Of a stretch of DNA of 38,718 nt, positions 16,525 to 23,814 are shown in pieces. Below the pieces are notes generated by a model, which was not told where the DNA came from, ran no database searches, and saw only the letters and a list, made by a program, of their open reading frames with translations. This DNA comes from a virus: positions 1 through 38,718 of IMG/VR virus record IMGVR_UViG_3300025000_000236. One strand, written 5' to 3'. A program made the position numbers and the translations under genes. Each line of letters begins with the position of its first letter. Position 1 is the first letter of the stretch.

Positions 16525-17591
16525 AAATAGCCCTTGTACTTCATAAATACGGCGTACCACTTGATGACCCTTGCTCCTTCCCGCTGGGTTTCATGTACGT
16601 CAGTGCCGTATTGAAGGAGCAGGGGCATACCGTCAAGGTGTTGAATTACAACCTATGGGAATACGATTTTGTAAACGAAGTGGCCGGGTGTGATGTGGTC
16701 ATGTTCACCGGTTTTGAAGAGTTCAAACCGTACATTATCAGGGATGCGGAAGTCTGTGACGACCTGGGAATCAAAACCGTACTAGGTGGCGCACTGGCTA
16801 CCTTTAAGCCACAGGAGATGCTGCAACATGTGGATACGGTCGTTGTTGGCGAAGGGGAAGAAGTATTGACCCGAGCACTCAATGCACCGGGCGTTATATA
16901 TGGGGGGAGGCCAGACCTTGACCGCCTGCCCCTGCCCGATTACGAAGGATTTGGCATAGAGGAATACCACCGCCGCAACGGGTTCAAACACATTGGGGTG
17001 CTAACCTCTAGGGGATGCCCTCATAGTTGCACATTTTGTGCTCACACCTGCCATTACCAGTGCCGCAAACTGAGTGCCGTGATGGATGAAATAGCAGCCT
17101 ATAGGCAGCAGTACGGCATAGAACATGTGGTTATCAACGATAACACGCTCAATGGTTCCAAGGGCAGATTTAGGGCTTTCTGTAACGAAATGGGCAAGAG
17201 TGGTCTTTCGTGGACTGCGGCTCTGCGGCTGGATAATCTGGATGAATCGCTGGTTGAACTGGCTAAGTCGGCGGGGCTTGTCTATACGGTGGTGGGCGTC
17301 GAATCCATGCGGCAGTCAGACCTTGACCGGTACAACAAGGGCATCAGTGTTGAACAGGTAGAAAGAGGATTGGCGTTGTTGGAAAAACATCATATCGGGT
17401 ACATGGGCAACCTTCTGGTGGAAACCATAAACGACTTGGAGCGCAACCGACCATTTCTAGAACGGTACAACCTGTTCCCAGCTCCGGTTATGAGGTTTGT
17501 CGGAACGGCTGTCGATTCTGCGGTTGATGGCGGTCTGGTGGAAATCTGCCGCCAGTACATACAATCAAGGGGGTTGGCGTTCAATGCGTAG
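16521..17591 (+). CDS. B12-binding-type radical SAM enzyme
   Basis: The 356-residue protein has the two-part layout of the B12-binding radical SAM group. Residues 1-115 form a Rossmann-like domain (GFMYVSAVLKEQGHTVKV, VVMFTGFEEF, DTVVVGEGEE) but lack DxHxxG, as is common in this group. From about 155 comes a radical SAM barrel with C166, C170 and C173 in RGCPHSCTFC, binding the 4Fe-4S cluster that cleaves SAM. INDNTLNG and VVGVESM follow at usual positions. Substrate unknown. A second Cys cluster follows (CAHTCHYQC). It is coupled to the tail gene by ATGA and overlaps the second radical SAM by 8 bases. Such enzymes are rare among phage late genes. Confidence 0.85.
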   Translation: MKIALVLHKYGVPLDDPCSFPLGFMYVSAVLKEQGHTVKVLNYNLWEYDFVNEVAGCDVVMFTGFEEFKPYIIRDAEVCDDLGIKTVLGGALATFKPQEMLQHVDTVVVGEGEEVLTRALNAPGVIYGGRPDLDRLPLPDYEGFGIEEYHRRNGFKHIGVLTSRGCPHSCTFCAHTCHYQCRKLSAVMDEIAAYRQQYGIEHVVINDNTLNGSKGRFRAFCNEMGKSGLSWTAALRLDNLDESLVELAKSAGLVYTVVGVESMRQSDLDRYNKGISVEQVERGLALLEKHHIGYMGNLLVETINDLERNRPFLERYNLFPAPVMRFVGTAVDSAVDGGLVEICRQYIQSRGLAFNA

Positions 17592-18522
17592 AACTATAAC
17601 CATCTGTCCATCATGCCATTCCATCATCCCGGCGACTACCGAAGGCTTATATATGCGGTACAACTGCTGTGGCGCGGAACAAAACAGGCAGATAGAAGTT
17701 GATCCCGATTTTGTTGCAACAATAGGGTATGGGCGGGTGGAGGATGTGTACCGTTCGTTTATCCTCAACATTACCGGTGCCTGCAACGATACCTGCCGTC
17801 TGTGTTACTACCCGTTAACCGGAGAACATCAGCCGTTCGAGTGGTGCATTGAGCAGGCGGCGAGGTTTCCTGATTTTGGGGTGTGGTTGTCTGGCGGTGA
17901 ACCAACCTGTCACCCGCGCTTGTTCGAGATTATCGCGGCAATGCCAAACTTCCACTGCGTCTTGACCAACGGCAAACGTTTTGCCGACCCAATGTACCTG
18001 AACGAGTTCATTGGCAAAGTAGGGTTTGACCGGAACGGGTATCTTCCCGCCGTCGTTAGTATTCACGCCGACCCTCCCGACTATAAACATGCGGCACTCG
18101 ACAACATCCGGCTGCTGGGAGTGAAGCTAAACTGCATCATGTTCAGTATCCAGCGTGTAGGAGAACTGCCCGAAATACTGGAACTGTGGGGGAGATACCA
18201 GGATGTTGCCGACCATGCGCGTATCCGCACCCCTTTCAATTCCTGGAACCAGAAATCACACAAGACGCTGTATCTGTCGAAGGTGTTCAAAGAAATAAAG
18301 CGGCTGTTCCCCCACTTCACTATAACCGAGAGACTAGGCGGCAACAGCATTTATAACGTGAATCTTGAGCATGAAGGCCGGCTGCTTTCCCTCTGCTCTG
18401 CTCCAGACCCAGCGGCTTTTGATGTTGATGCCTGTTCCTGTTCCCCGAAAATGATGGCCAACGACGGCAATTTGTACCCGACCCCGATGGCTTTGGTGAT
18501 GAATGAACATACGACGTGCTGA
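17584..18522 (+). CDS. Radical SAM enzyme with N-terminal zinc ribbon
   Basis: I chose ATG 17584 behind AAGGGGG, giving 312 residues. An N-terminal metal knuckle (C8, C11, C28, C29: ICPSCHSIIP...NCCG) recalls the ribbon ahead of the barrel in the MJ0619/Tes-type radical SAM group. The radical SAM motif is C67-x3-C71-x2-C74 in GACNDTCRLCYY, and SGGEPTCH at about 103-110 contacts SAM. The C-terminus holds further cysteines (SLCSAP, DACSCSP, final Cys) that could bind an auxiliary cluster. It overlaps both neighbours. Two different radical SAM enzymes in a row suggest successive steps on one substrate. Confidence 0.85.
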   Translation: MRRTITICPSCHSIIPATTEGLYMRYNCCGAEQNRQIEVDPDFVATIGYGRVEDVYRSFILNITGACNDTCRLCYYPLTGEHQPFEWCIEQAARFPDFGVWLSGGEPTCHPRLFEIIAAMPNFHCVLTNGKRFADPMYLNEFIGKVGFDRNGYLPAVVSIHADPPDYKHAALDNIRLLGVKLNCIMFSIQRVGELPEILELWGRYQDVADHARIRTPFNSWNQKSHKTLYLSKVFKEIKRLFPHFTITERLGGNSIYNVNLEHEGRLLSLCSAPDPAAFDVDACSCSPKMMANDGNLYPTPMALVMNEHTTC

Positions 18523-18949
18523 GACACCGGAAGATTTGGATGTAATGGGTAAGATGGCGGCACGGTTCGCTACTGAATCCCAGTTTGTAAAGGTGAATCC
18601 TGCCCTGCCTAGACACTCCTATTGGCCGATGGTCGAAAGCGGCATTGCAGCGGTCTTCATGCTGGAACACGAAGGGATAGCGGTAGGGGGGCTGGGGTGT
18701 ATCAAGTTTCCCGACCTGCATTCTGGCACACTTACCGCCGTTGAAACTTTTTGGTATGTAGACCCCGACCACCGGGGGCATGGTCTTGCATTATTTGAAG
18801 CCTATGAACACTGGGCAATAGAGAACGGTTGCCAGATGATAGCAATGATTCACATGGTTGACAGTATGCCCGACGTACTTGAACGGTTTTATAAACGACG
18901 CGGTTATCAACTGGTTGAAAAGCATTACATGAAGGAGATCAAACCATGA
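18503..18949 (+). CDS. GNAT-family N-acetyltransferase
   Basis: The 148-residue product has the GNAT fold signals. AVGGLGCIKFPD and TFWYVDPDHRGHGLALFEAY form the acetyl-CoA-binding motif A with RGHGLA, followed by the helix YEHWAIENGC. FYKRRGYQLVEKHY is the usual C-terminal motif. GNAT proteins with this RRGY ending are known beside internal virion protein genes of several phages. The start lies 20 bases inside the second radical SAM gene and its stop overlaps the next gene (ATGA). It may acetylate an amine created by, or shared with, the two upstream enzymes; substrate unknown. Confidence 0.83.
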   Translation: MNIRRAETPEDLDVMGKMAARFATESQFVKVNPALPRHSYWPMVESGIAAVFMLEHEGIAVGGLGCIKFPDLHSGTLTAVETFWYVDPDHRGHGLALFEAYEHWAIENGCQMIAMIHMVDSMPDVLERFYKRRGYQLVEKHYMKEIKP

Positions 18950-19848
18950 GTATCGTATCCGGTTCACTCGGCGCGGTAATGGGTTCCAAAGCTACTCGGC
19001 AGGCAGCTAATACATCAGCGCAGGCTCAACGTGATGCCGCAAATACTGCCGCCGCCACCATCGAAGAACAATCGGCAAGGGCCGAATCACTTAACCAACC
19101 GTTTTATGAGGCGGGTATCCCCGCCTTGGCGCAACTGCAATCTGGCATCATGGGCGGTCCTATTTCGTACCGTGACCCACAGTACCGTATGCTGACCTCG
19201 GACGACATCACGGCATTCAACGATAATGTGGCGGGTGGATTTGGTAGCAATATGCGGCTGTCAGGGTTACTGAGTACATCACAGAAAGACGGTATGCTCG
19301 ACAAGACCGGGCGCTATTATGTCGGTCCCAATGGCGAGATAGTCACCACCCCACCCGAACGGTCAACGACCTTTGAATATAAGCAATCACCACTAGCCAA
19401 ATTTCAGGGGGTATCTTTGATGCGGGGGCTTGGGGCAAGGGGTCTTGCTGGTGGCGGCATAGCTCCTTACGCACAGGCTAAACTTGCCGCAGAGGATTAC
19501 GACAAGCAACTTGGGCGATTGGCTGGGTTGGTCGATGTGGGTAGGGGTGCAGGAACATCGCTGACCAACCTTGCAACCAACTCCGGCAATCAGGTATCAG
19601 GTATCCAAAATCAATTAGGGCTAGGTCTGGCTAATTCGGCGCTCCTGTCGGGACAGGCAAGGGCTAGCCTCTACTCCGGTCTTGGCGCACAATCCGGTAA
19701 CGCCATTTCCAACGCATACAACGGGTATAAACTGGGGCAAAACGCCGGTTGGTGGGGCAACTCTGGCACCAGTATGGGAGGAGGTGGGGGTTCTGCCGCC
19801 GCAGCAGCCGACGCTTACCAACCCGCCGCATCATATTACGGAGAATAA
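18946..19848 (+). CDS. Ejection (DNA transfer) protein 1, P22 gp7-like
   Basis: The 300-residue protein is rich in Ala, Gly, Ser and Gln. It has an N-terminal helical region (AQAQRDAANTAAATIEEQSA) and a glycine-rich C-terminus (TSMGGGGGSAAAAADAY). Composition, lack of Cys and position after tail genes are typical of internal proteins that leave the virion first and help DNA cross the envelope. The assignment is by composition and context. The start overlaps the GNAT stop. Confidence 0.6.
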   Translation: MSIVSGSLGAVMGSKATRQAANTSAQAQRDAANTAAATIEEQSARAESLNQPFYEAGIPALAQLQSGIMGGPISYRDPQYRMLTSDDITAFNDNVAGGFGSNMRLSGLLSTSQKDGMLDKTGRYYVGPNGEIVTTPPERSTTFEYKQSPLAKFQGVSLMRGLGARGLAGGGIAPYAQAKLAAEDYDKQLGRLAGLVDVGRGAGTSLTNLATNSGNQVSGIQNQLGLGLANSALLSGQARASLYSGLGAQSGNAISNAYNGYKLGQNAGWWGNSGTSMGGGGGSAAAAADAYQPAASYYGE

Positions 19849-19851
19849 GCC

Positions 19852-21183
19852 ATGACCGGATTCGTAGACCCATGGGCAGGGGCAAATCAGACAACGCAAA
19901 CTTTAGCCAACCTTGGCAAGCAGATTGACGAGGAAAAGCGTAGTGCGCTGGCCGAACAACTGACCCGGCAACAAATATCACAAAACAGGATGACTCTTGC
20001 CGACCTGGACCGAAAGCGCAAGGTTGAGAAGGGCGCACTTGATGCCGTAGCCAACGCGCAGCCGACTACCGCAACCACTTTTGCCCCCGCTGAACAGCCA
20101 ACCGAAATAGCTGGACGGTTTGCACCAAATCCCGAATTTACCGAAGTAACTGGAAGAGTGACAAAACCGCCCAACCATGACCGGGTGCTGTTAGATTATT
20201 ACAAGGCACACGACCCTGAAAAGGCGCTGGGGATGGAAAAGCTGTTAATGGACAAGTTTAAATCGCTGTCCGAGATAGCGCCAGAATCCGCTATTGAGTG
20301 GTACAACGACTTTGCTGGAACCGACTTTAAGTTTACTGGCAAGAAGGGTGATTATTCTTACCTGCAAGACGGCAAAACCGGCAGCATCGTTGCTGTAAAT
20401 TCCCGCGATCCAAAAGATATAAGGGTAGTGCGGGAAGGAGAAAGAGCTCTACTTGTAGTCGCCCCCGGAAGTACAGTCCTAGGCCCCGACAATCAGCCGG
20501 TGTTTACAGCCGACCCCAAGGCCGAATACAAATCCCGCACGCGCAACATAGGGGACAAGGAACTATTTGAAGAGTCACAGGACGGCGGGAAGACATGGAA
20601 ACAGGTAGGGGAACCAGCGCCAAGGTATAAACCATCTGGCGGCGGCACTACTATTATGCAGAGCACATTTGTGGACCCTGCTACCGGCAACCCCCTTATT
20701 TTTGACAAGGCCACAGGAACATACAAGGTTGCTACTATTTCGGGCTGGGGCGGGGTAGCGCCAAAACCTTCTGCAATGACTCCCGAAACTGCGGGTAAAG
20801 CGCAAATGGTTGAACAAGCCATAGGCTATATTCCGACCTTGAGGCAGGAGTTGTTTGATGCGGATGGTAGTGTCAACCGCACCAATGTTGCCAACTTGGT
20901 GGCGCGTACTTGGGGGACTCGCGGCAGGGAACTTTCAACCCTTATTTTGGATGCAGTGGAGGCAAAATTAAGAGTTGAATCGGGGGCGGCGGTTCCAGAC
21001 TCAGAGGTGAAGCGTGCTGCTAAAAGATTTGTTCCAGAAATAGGTGATTCTGCTAATAATTTAAAAATAAAGCTAGATAATCTTGAAACGTTTTTAAAGA
21101 AAACCACTGAAAAAATCAACCGTGGACGGCAACCAGACAAGAAGCCGGGCGGCAAGAAAGCTGACCCGTTGGGGATACTGTAA
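19852..21183 (+). CDS. Ejection protein 2
   Basis: The 443-residue product begins with MTGFVDPWAGANQTTQTLAN and a long polar helix (KQIDEEKRSALAEQLTRQQI). A middle part with short beta segments (YSYLQDGKTGSIVAVN, VVAPGSTVLGPDNQPVF) and a helical C-terminus ending GGKKADPLGIL follow. This Gln/Lys-rich, low-Cys architecture fits an internal virion protein. No lysozyme or transglycosylase motif is visible. It overlaps the next start by one base (TAATG). Confidence 0.55.
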   Translation: MTGFVDPWAGANQTTQTLANLGKQIDEEKRSALAEQLTRQQISQNRMTLADLDRKRKVEKGALDAVANAQPTTATTFAPAEQPTEIAGRFAPNPEFTEVTGRVTKPPNHDRVLLDYYKAHDPEKALGMEKLLMDKFKSLSEIAPESAIEWYNDFAGTDFKFTGKKGDYSYLQDGKTGSIVAVNSRDPKDIRVVREGERALLVVAPGSTVLGPDNQPVFTADPKAEYKSRTRNIGDKELFEESQDGGKTWKQVGEPAPRYKPSGGGTTIMQSTFVDPATGNPLIFDKATGTYKVATISGWGGVAPKPSAMTPETAGKAQMVEQAIGYIPTLRQELFDADGSVNRTNVANLVARTWGTRGRELSTLILDAVEAKLRVESGAAVPDSEVKRAAKRFVPEIGDSANNLKIKLDNLETFLKKTTEKINRGRQPDKKPGGKKADPLGIL

Positions 21184-22763
21184 TGGGCGAACTTGCATCC
21201 AGAATAAGGGCGAAGTATCCCGGCGCGTATGACTCCTTACCTGACTCCGACTTGGAATCAAAGGTAATTGTCAAGTACCCCGGCGTGTATGACCATTTGG
21301 CGGGGGGTAATGCTGCCCCTATGCCGCAGAATGACGCGACGTGGGCGAAGAACCGCGACAACTTTATTAACGATACCGGTACACTCAAGACCAAAGTTAA
21401 AGAAAAGGCATTGAATGTGGTGCGGAATGTTGTTCCTACTCGTCAAACCCTTGCCGCAGTAGCAAGACCGGTATTGCAAGCGGGAGGGGCTGTTGGGGGC
21501 GGGTTACTTGGCAGCGCAGCGGGTCCGGTTGGAACAGTGGGCGGTGCAGGGTTAGGCTATGCCATAGGAGACAACCTTGCCGACTTTGTAGAAGGTGATT
21601 ACTACTCATCTCCAAAAGAAGCTGCAACGCGCACATTGTCTAATGTCGGCACCGGGGCAATGTTGGAAATGGGGGGGCAATCCGTAGTGCCTGCACTTAA
21701 AATGGCTGCAAAAGGTGTCGGCGCTGTTGTTAAGCCGACGCTTGGCAGATTGTCGGGTGTCGGTCCAGGTGCTATAGATGAGGCGATTAAAAGCGGTAAA
21801 GACGCCGCACCATCTCTCAATCCTTTCAAAAGCAAAACTGCCTATGACCAAGCATTACGGGGCAAGGTGTCGGGAGAAGAAATTGTCAACACTGCAAGGG
21901 ATGCGCTGAATACGTTGAAAACCAACAGGGCGACAGCATATCAAGCCAAGATGACACAGATCGAACAGAACCAGACGCCGCTCGACCTTGCTTCTGTGAG
22001 GTCTGATTTGATGAACCTTATGGGTAAATACAAGGTGACGGTTGACCCCGCAACCGGAGCAATTGATACCTCCCGCGTTCCAATGGGAGCCAAGGGGCGC
22101 AACGACATAAAACAGATCATTGAGGATGTGACCGGATGGGGCAGTAAACAAGGTGACGATACCGCTGTTGGTCTGGACACACTTAAACGCCAACTTGACG
22201 ATTTCTATTCCGACTCTTCACAGGCGCGTCAGTTTGTAACGGAAATTCGCAACAAAGTGAAGGGCGCTATAACCTCCCGCGTTCCTGAGTACGACGAAAT
22301 GACTAAGGGATACGCCGAAGCAACCAAGCTTATAAAAGACGTTGAAACTGACCTTATGTTACGCAAAAACGGCATGAGTGGAAGAGTGACGGCAGATAAG
22401 ACATTACGCCGTCTAACATCAGCAATGCGTGACAATTTTGAGATGCGCCGGGAGTTGGTTGAAATACTTGGGGCAAAAACAGGTGATGACTTGGCGGGGC
22501 AGGTAGCCGGATACACAATGAACACTGCCTTGCCAAGAGGTCTTGCCGGAACGGGTCCACTGTTGGCAGGTCAAGCCGCGTATGCCCAATTTGTTAATCC
22601 CAAATTCTGGCCGGTACTTGCCGCAAGTTCTCCGCGTGTCCAAGGGGAATTCTTGCGAATGTTTGGCAAGGCAATGGGTACGGCGCAAAAAATAGGACCG
22701 CAGGGAGCAAGGGCGGCAACCATTGGCGCAGTGGTAGCAGGACAAAATACGACAGAGAGGTGA
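21183..22763 (+). CDS. Ejection protein 3 with KYPGxYD repeats
   Basis: The 526-residue protein starts with a two-fold repeat: RIRAKYPGAYDSLPDSDL, then KVIVKYPGVYDHLAGG. This short motif occurs near the ends of many phage internal proteins. A strongly hydrophobic Gly/Ala region at about 90-160 (AGGAVGGGLLGSAAGPVG, VGGAGLGYAIGDNLADF) could insert in membrane. The rest is helical, with RLVSAM-like amphipathic segments and a second hydrophobic patch near the C-terminus. It fits the large pore-forming ejection protein of P22-like phages. Confidence 0.62.
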   Translation: MGELASRIRAKYPGAYDSLPDSDLESKVIVKYPGVYDHLAGGNAAPMPQNDATWAKNRDNFINDTGTLKTKVKEKALNVVRNVVPTRQTLAAVARPVLQAGGAVGGGLLGSAAGPVGTVGGAGLGYAIGDNLADFVEGDYYSSPKEAATRTLSNVGTGAMLEMGGQSVVPALKMAAKGVGAVVKPTLGRLSGVGPGAIDEAIKSGKDAAPSLNPFKSKTAYDQALRGKVSGEEIVNTARDALNTLKTNRATAYQAKMTQIEQNQTPLDLASVRSDLMNLMGKYKVTVDPATGAIDTSRVPMGAKGRNDIKQIIEDVTGWGSKQGDDTAVGLDTLKRQLDDFYSDSSQARQFVTEIRNKVKGAITSRVPEYDEMTKGYAEATKLIKDVETDLMLRKNGMSGRVTADKTLRRLTSAMRDNFEMRRELVEILGAKTGDDLAGQVAGYTMNTALPRGLAGTGPLLAGQAAYAQFVNPKFWPVLAASSPRVQGEFLRMFGKAMGTAQKIGPQGARAATIGAVVAGQNTTER

Positions 22764-22766
22764 AAC

Positions 22767-22805
22767 ATGAAGGGTGGAAAGAAAAAAGGCGGCCGGAAAG
22801 TGTAA
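22767..22805 (+). CDS. 12-residue basic glycine/lysine peptide
   Basis: The frame ATG 22767 to TAA 22803 encodes MKGGKKKGGRKV. GAGAGG lies at proper spacing, partly over the stop of the ejection gene, and a hairpin follows at 22816-22838. Half of the residues are Lys or Arg. It could be a nucleic-acid- or membrane-binding peptide, a leader, or a chance frame. The good ribosome site and snug fit between gene and hairpin are the only evidence. Confidence 0.4.
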   Translation: MKGGKKKGGRKV

Positions 22806-22815
22806 GTAACTAAAC

Positions 22816-22838
22816 GAAGGGGGTATACCTACCCCTTC
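22816..22838 (+). terminator. Hairpin after the ejection genes
   Basis: GAAGGGG and CCCCTTC form a 7-bp stem with a 9-base loop. No T-run follows. A second weaker pair, CGGCTT and AAGCCG, lies at about 22854-22880 in the same 120-bp gap. Together they probably separate the ejection genes from the secreted-protein and fibre genes. Confidence 0.5.
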
Positions 22839-22928
22839 ACACACTCAACAAAACGGCTTACAGGGCAGATTTGAAAGCCGCGACCATAAACGCGCTACTA
22901 CAGCCGGTTTACAGGAGGTAACACAACA

Positions 22929-23303
22929 ATGAAACGAATTTTGATCGCAATAGCGTTGCTGGCCGTGAGCGCCACACAGGTTTTTGCTGTAACTACTACA
23001 AAACTTGGATTCGGGGCGTATTCGACACAGACACCGGTAACGTGTACCGTTTTCGGCACTGACAAACTTGCAAATGTGTCGGGAACACAAGTACCAATCT
23101 TTGCGCCCAAAAGTGATTTTTCCCGTACCTACTCCCTCGGCACTAAGGGGATGGCTAATTACTCCACGCTGGCAGTGAAGGTTGCTAAATTCGTTTGCGT
23201 AAACACCGGAACGAGTACGCCGGTCAACGTAAAAGTTTTTTTAAACGGAATTGAGACTTACTTCCTGACCACCAGCAGCGACACTTTTGGAATTGCACCG
23301 TAG
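22929..23303 (+). CDS. Secreted protein with Sec signal peptide
   Basis: The 124-residue product has a textbook signal peptide: MKR, hydrophobic core ILIAIALLAVSA, and a likely cleavage after VFA near residue 20. The mature part is beta-rich and Ser/Thr-rich (TKLGFGAYSTQTPVTCTVFG), with two Cys that could form a disulfide. AGGAGG precedes the start. No family is recognised. It lies between ejection and fibre genes, so it may be a periplasmic factor, an adhesion or superinfection factor, or a virion-associated subunit. Confidence 0.7.
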   Translation: MKRILIAIALLAVSATQVFAVTTTKLGFGAYSTQTPVTCTVFGTDKLANVSGTQVPIFAPKSDFSRTYSLGTKGMANYSTLAVKVAKFVCVNTGTSTPVNVKVFLNGIETYFLTTSSDTFGIAP

Positions 23304-23313
23304 GGGGGATGAC

Positions 23314-23589
23314 ATGAGCCGCGTACCTTTCAAATTACCTGATGACCTTAACGGGCGGGTGGTTGCCAAATTTCTTGATGCGTTCGAAACCGTCCGGTTC
23401 GACATGGGCGGGGAACCAAAGTATTACGGCGACCTGCATCCCGATAGTCACTTTATTATTCGTAAGCATGTGAACGATGCCGGAGACGAGCACATTACTT
23501 TTTACAATGGCGCTGCCGGGGAAACGTTAACCGATAAGTGGGCAGACCGGGCGGCACTCACCTATGTTGAATATGACGCGGTGTACTAA
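23314..23589 (+). CDS. Hypothetical protein (91 aa) of the fibre region
   Basis: ATG 23314 follows GGGGGGA; the upstream in-frame start at 23287 would overlap the secreted-protein gene and is not needed. The product is a small alpha/beta protein: FKLPDDLNGRVVAKFLDAFE, then DLHPDSHFIIRKHVNDAGD and ITFYNGAAGETL. I do not recognise it. Its stop overlaps the following membrane protein (TAATG), suggesting paired production. Confidence 0.6.
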   Translation: MSRVPFKLPDDLNGRVVAKFLDAFETVRFDMGGEPKYYGDLHPDSHFIIRKHVNDAGDEHITFYNGAAGETLTDKWADRAALTYVEYDAVY

Positions 23590-23774
23590 TGGAAACTTTA
23601 CTATTTGAACTAGGGCTGATTATCGGGGTAGTGGTTGCGCTGGTCATGCGACCCACCAAGATAGTCACACAAGAGAAGATAGTTGAAGTGCCGGTTGAGC
23701 GACCACCAGAAACACCACTCCCAGCGGGGAGTATGGTATATGACCCGATTTTAAGGAAACCTGTTCGGAAGTAA
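23589..23774 (+). CDS. Single-pass membrane protein with proline-rich tail
   Basis: The 61-residue product has a hydrophobic span at about 4-20 (LLFELGLIIGVVVALVM), then VTQEKIVEVPVERPPETPLP. One transmembrane helix followed by a charged, proline-rich tail is a layout seen in small phage envelope proteins, including some spanin or holin accessory proteins. No clear lysis motif exists. It is coupled to the preceding gene. Confidence 0.58.
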   Translation: METLLFELGLIIGVVVALVMRPTKIVTQEKIVEVPVERPPETPLPAGSMVYDPILRKPVRK

Positions 23775-23785
23775 CCAAATCCTTT

Positions 23786-23801
23786 GCGGGAGAACACCCG
23801 C
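23786..23801 (+). terminator. Short hairpin before the fibre gene
   Basis: GCGGG and CCCGC form a 5-bp stem with a 6-base loop directly before the AGGAG ribosome site of the fibre gene. It may tune fibre translation rather than stop transcription. Confidence 0.35.
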
Positions 23802-23814
23802 CAGGAGCTAAAAC

